Positions 4,964 to 6,214 of a stretch of DNA of 6,214 bases are shown piece after piece. Location of the stretch: NCBI GenBank assembly GCA_002455755.1, contig DKLL01000154.1, forward strand, positions 1 through 6,214, written 5' to 3'. The notes beneath the pieces are model-generated. The model saw nothing but the letters and a program-made list of their open reading frames with translations. It did not search any database and was not told the DNA's origin. Numbering within the stretch: the first letter of the stretch is position 1; each line of letters begins with the position of its first letter. The position numbers and the translations under genes were made by a program. Origin of the DNA: Acinetobacter sp. UBA6641 (GTDB taxonomy: Bacteria; Pseudomonadota; Gammaproteobacteria; Pseudomonadales; Moraxellaceae).

Positions 4964-6214
4964 ATGGAATCCAAGTATAATCTAGCTAAATTACAGTACG
5001 ACAAAGAAAAGATAGAAGAACTGATTACACGGCAAAGTCAACGTGTAGGGCAGGTTTTTCCCAAAAAGATGGAACAGGAATTTTGGTCGAAAAACCTGGA
5101 GCGTGCGCGTAAGCATGTAGAAAAATACTTGTGGGGCGGTGTTTTATCTTATTTTATTTTTGTTCTGGTGATTTTACCCAGCGATTACTGGGTAATCGAC
5201 AAACAGTACTTAAAGCATGATTTCCTATACTGTAGCTTAGGTTTGGCCAATGGTGCGCTATCCCTATGGGTTTTATTCGCTTTTTCACATTTTCCTAAAC
5301 TGCGTCCCTATTTTTCTCCAGCCTCTATGGCATTGATGTTCTGGGCCATGATTTCCATGTCCTGGTTAACCTTGACAGTAGAAACCATCGCTTTACGACA
5401 ACAGGGTATGGCTATCCTTTGCATGATTTACATCATGGGTGCCCTTATTACTGGGGTAAAGCCATTTCAGATGCTGATGACCGGTTTTTTAGCAGCCTCA
5501 GTAACAATCATTCTTTTCTTTCTACTTCGTGTTGATTTTGATGCCGTGGTGCTGGGGCGTATTCTTTTTGGTAGCTGTGTATTTGGTTATGTGATTAGTC
5601 ATATGATTTTTGCGCGTGAACGAATGATTTACTTGTATTCAAAGCGTGCCAGAATTAGTGAAAAAATGCACCGGATTCATAATTCGGAGCTGTTGCATTT
5701 AAGCCAGCATGATGACCTGACCAAAATTTCAAACCGCCGTACTTTCGATGAAATGATGGAAGTATTTTACGAACAGACCCGGCAGGAACGAAGTGCTCTG
5801 GCGATCCTGTTTATTGATATTGATTTTTTTAAGAACTATAACGATTTTTATGGGCACCAGAAAGGCGACAATGTGATCTCTTCTATCGCCAAATCGATTA
5901 AAAATGCCATTCGGCATATGGATTTTGTAGCACGCTATGGCGGGGAAGAGTTTGTGGTATTACTGCCGGAAACAGACGCTCATGGTGCCTATGCCGTGGC
6001 ATCCAATATATTCAAGGCCATTGAGCGTTTAGAAATTCCTCACGAAAAATCTTTAATCTCCGATTTTATTACCATCAGTTTGGGAATTACCGTTTATCAC
6101 GGAGAAGCCGAACTGAGTAAAGAAGCATTATTGGAGATTGCTGATCAGGCTTTATATCGTGCCAAACATTTAGGCCGGAACCAGATTTATTATCAATCTA
6201 TTCGTTCCAGTATT
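4964..6214 (+). CDS. Membrane-bound diguanylate cyclase (GGDEF), 3' end beyond window
   Basis: Makes cyclic di-GMP from two GTP at the inner membrane; c-di-GMP generally favours surface attachment over motility. The frame is open for 417 codons to the last base. Residues 1-55 are charged and probably cytoplasmic helix. Six hydrophobic segments follow at about 57-78, 87-107, 122-140, 148-165, 170-188 and 194-216, then a short linker helix and the GGDEF domain from about 250: DDLTKISNRR (250-259), IDIDFFKNYND with metal ligand D285, and active-site RYGGEEF with GGEEF at 326-330. The inhibitory RxxD site is intact (R317-D320, five residues before GGEEF), suggesting product inhibition. ADQALYRAKHLGRNQI near the window end is the usual close of the domain, so few residues are missing. 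The sensor does not match a family I can name. ATG 4964 is chosen by protein layout; in-frame ATG 4922 and GTG 4913 are alternatives, and none has a good ribosome-binding site. Confidence 0.92.
   Translation, partial: MESKYNLAKLQYDKEKIEELITRQSQRVGQVFPKKMEQEFWSKNLERARKHVEKYLWGGVLSYFIFVLVILPSDYWVIDKQYLKHDFLYCSLGLANGALSLWVLFAFSHFPKLRPYFSPASMALMFWAMISMSWLTLTVETIALRQQGMAILCMIYIMGALITGVKPFQMLMTGFLAASVTIILFFLLRVDFDAVVLGRILFGSCVFGYVISHMIFARERMIYLYSKRARISEKMHRIHNSELLHLSQHDDLTKISNRRTFDEMMEVFYEQTRQERSALAILFIDIDFFKNYNDFYGHQKGDNVISSIAKSIKNAIRHMDFVARYGGEEFVVLLPETDAHGAYAVASNIFKAIERLEIPHEKSLISDFITISLGITVYHGEAELSKEALLEIADQALYRAKHLGRNQIYYQSIRSSI

Noticed and set aside
5729..5917. Minus-strand 62-codon frame inside the GGDEF domain
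   Set aside because: It is antisense to the conserved GGDEF coding region and explained by it.
1..6214. CRISPR array, defence island, toxin-antitoxin pair or phage genes
   Set aside because: No regularly spaced repeats and no matching proteins are visible in either strand.

Overview
The window looks like chromosomal DNA of a Moraxellaceae gammaproteobacterium, most likely Acinetobacter. It is AT-rich, carries an E. coli-type class II dihydroorotase overlapping an RNase T gene, and has a gammaproteobacterial tRNA-Glu with an encoded CCA end. This assignment is made by eye from protein and tRNA similarity, not from a database search.

Right half (core genes). A divergent region around 4819-4963 separates two units. 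Leftward on the minus strand run pyrC (dihydroorotase, pyrimidine synthesis), rnt (RNase T, 3'-end trimming of tRNA and other RNAs) and tRNA-Glu(UUC). pyrC and rnt overlap, probably by the 4-nt GTGA arrangement typical of translational coupling. The tRNA follows rnt closely but also has a good promoter of its own (TTGACA, 17 bp, TAAGAT) whose -10 box covers the rnt stop codon. Rightward on the plus strand runs a membrane-bound diguanylate cyclase with six predicted membrane segments and a complete GGEEF domain; it is still open at the window end and is cut only by the window edge.

Left half (more accessory in character). Beyond the 3' end of the tRNA lie about 220 bp of AT-rich sequence. They hold a probable tRNA terminator hairpin and a minus-strand promoter covered by one strong and one moderate Fur-box-like site. 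This promoter drives a TonB-dependent outer-membrane receptor gene that is broken by a frameshift: the signal peptide, TonB box and plug lie in one frame (2210-2818) and the complete beta-barrel in another (267-2213). A small minus-strand ORF (20-181) with a membrane-anchor-like N-terminus and a Pro-rich tail follows it. The first about 20 bases resemble the end of an insertion sequence, but this is tentative.

Taken together: a housekeeping nucleotide/RNA-processing unit, a divergent c-di-GMP signalling gene, and an iron-responsive outer-membrane uptake locus that appears inactivated. I see no CRISPR array, complete mobile element, defence system or clearly new multi-gene system. The points most worth a second look are the receptor frameshift, the nested tRNA promoter, the overlapping divergent -10 boxes, and the leader and unclassified membrane sensor of the cyclase.
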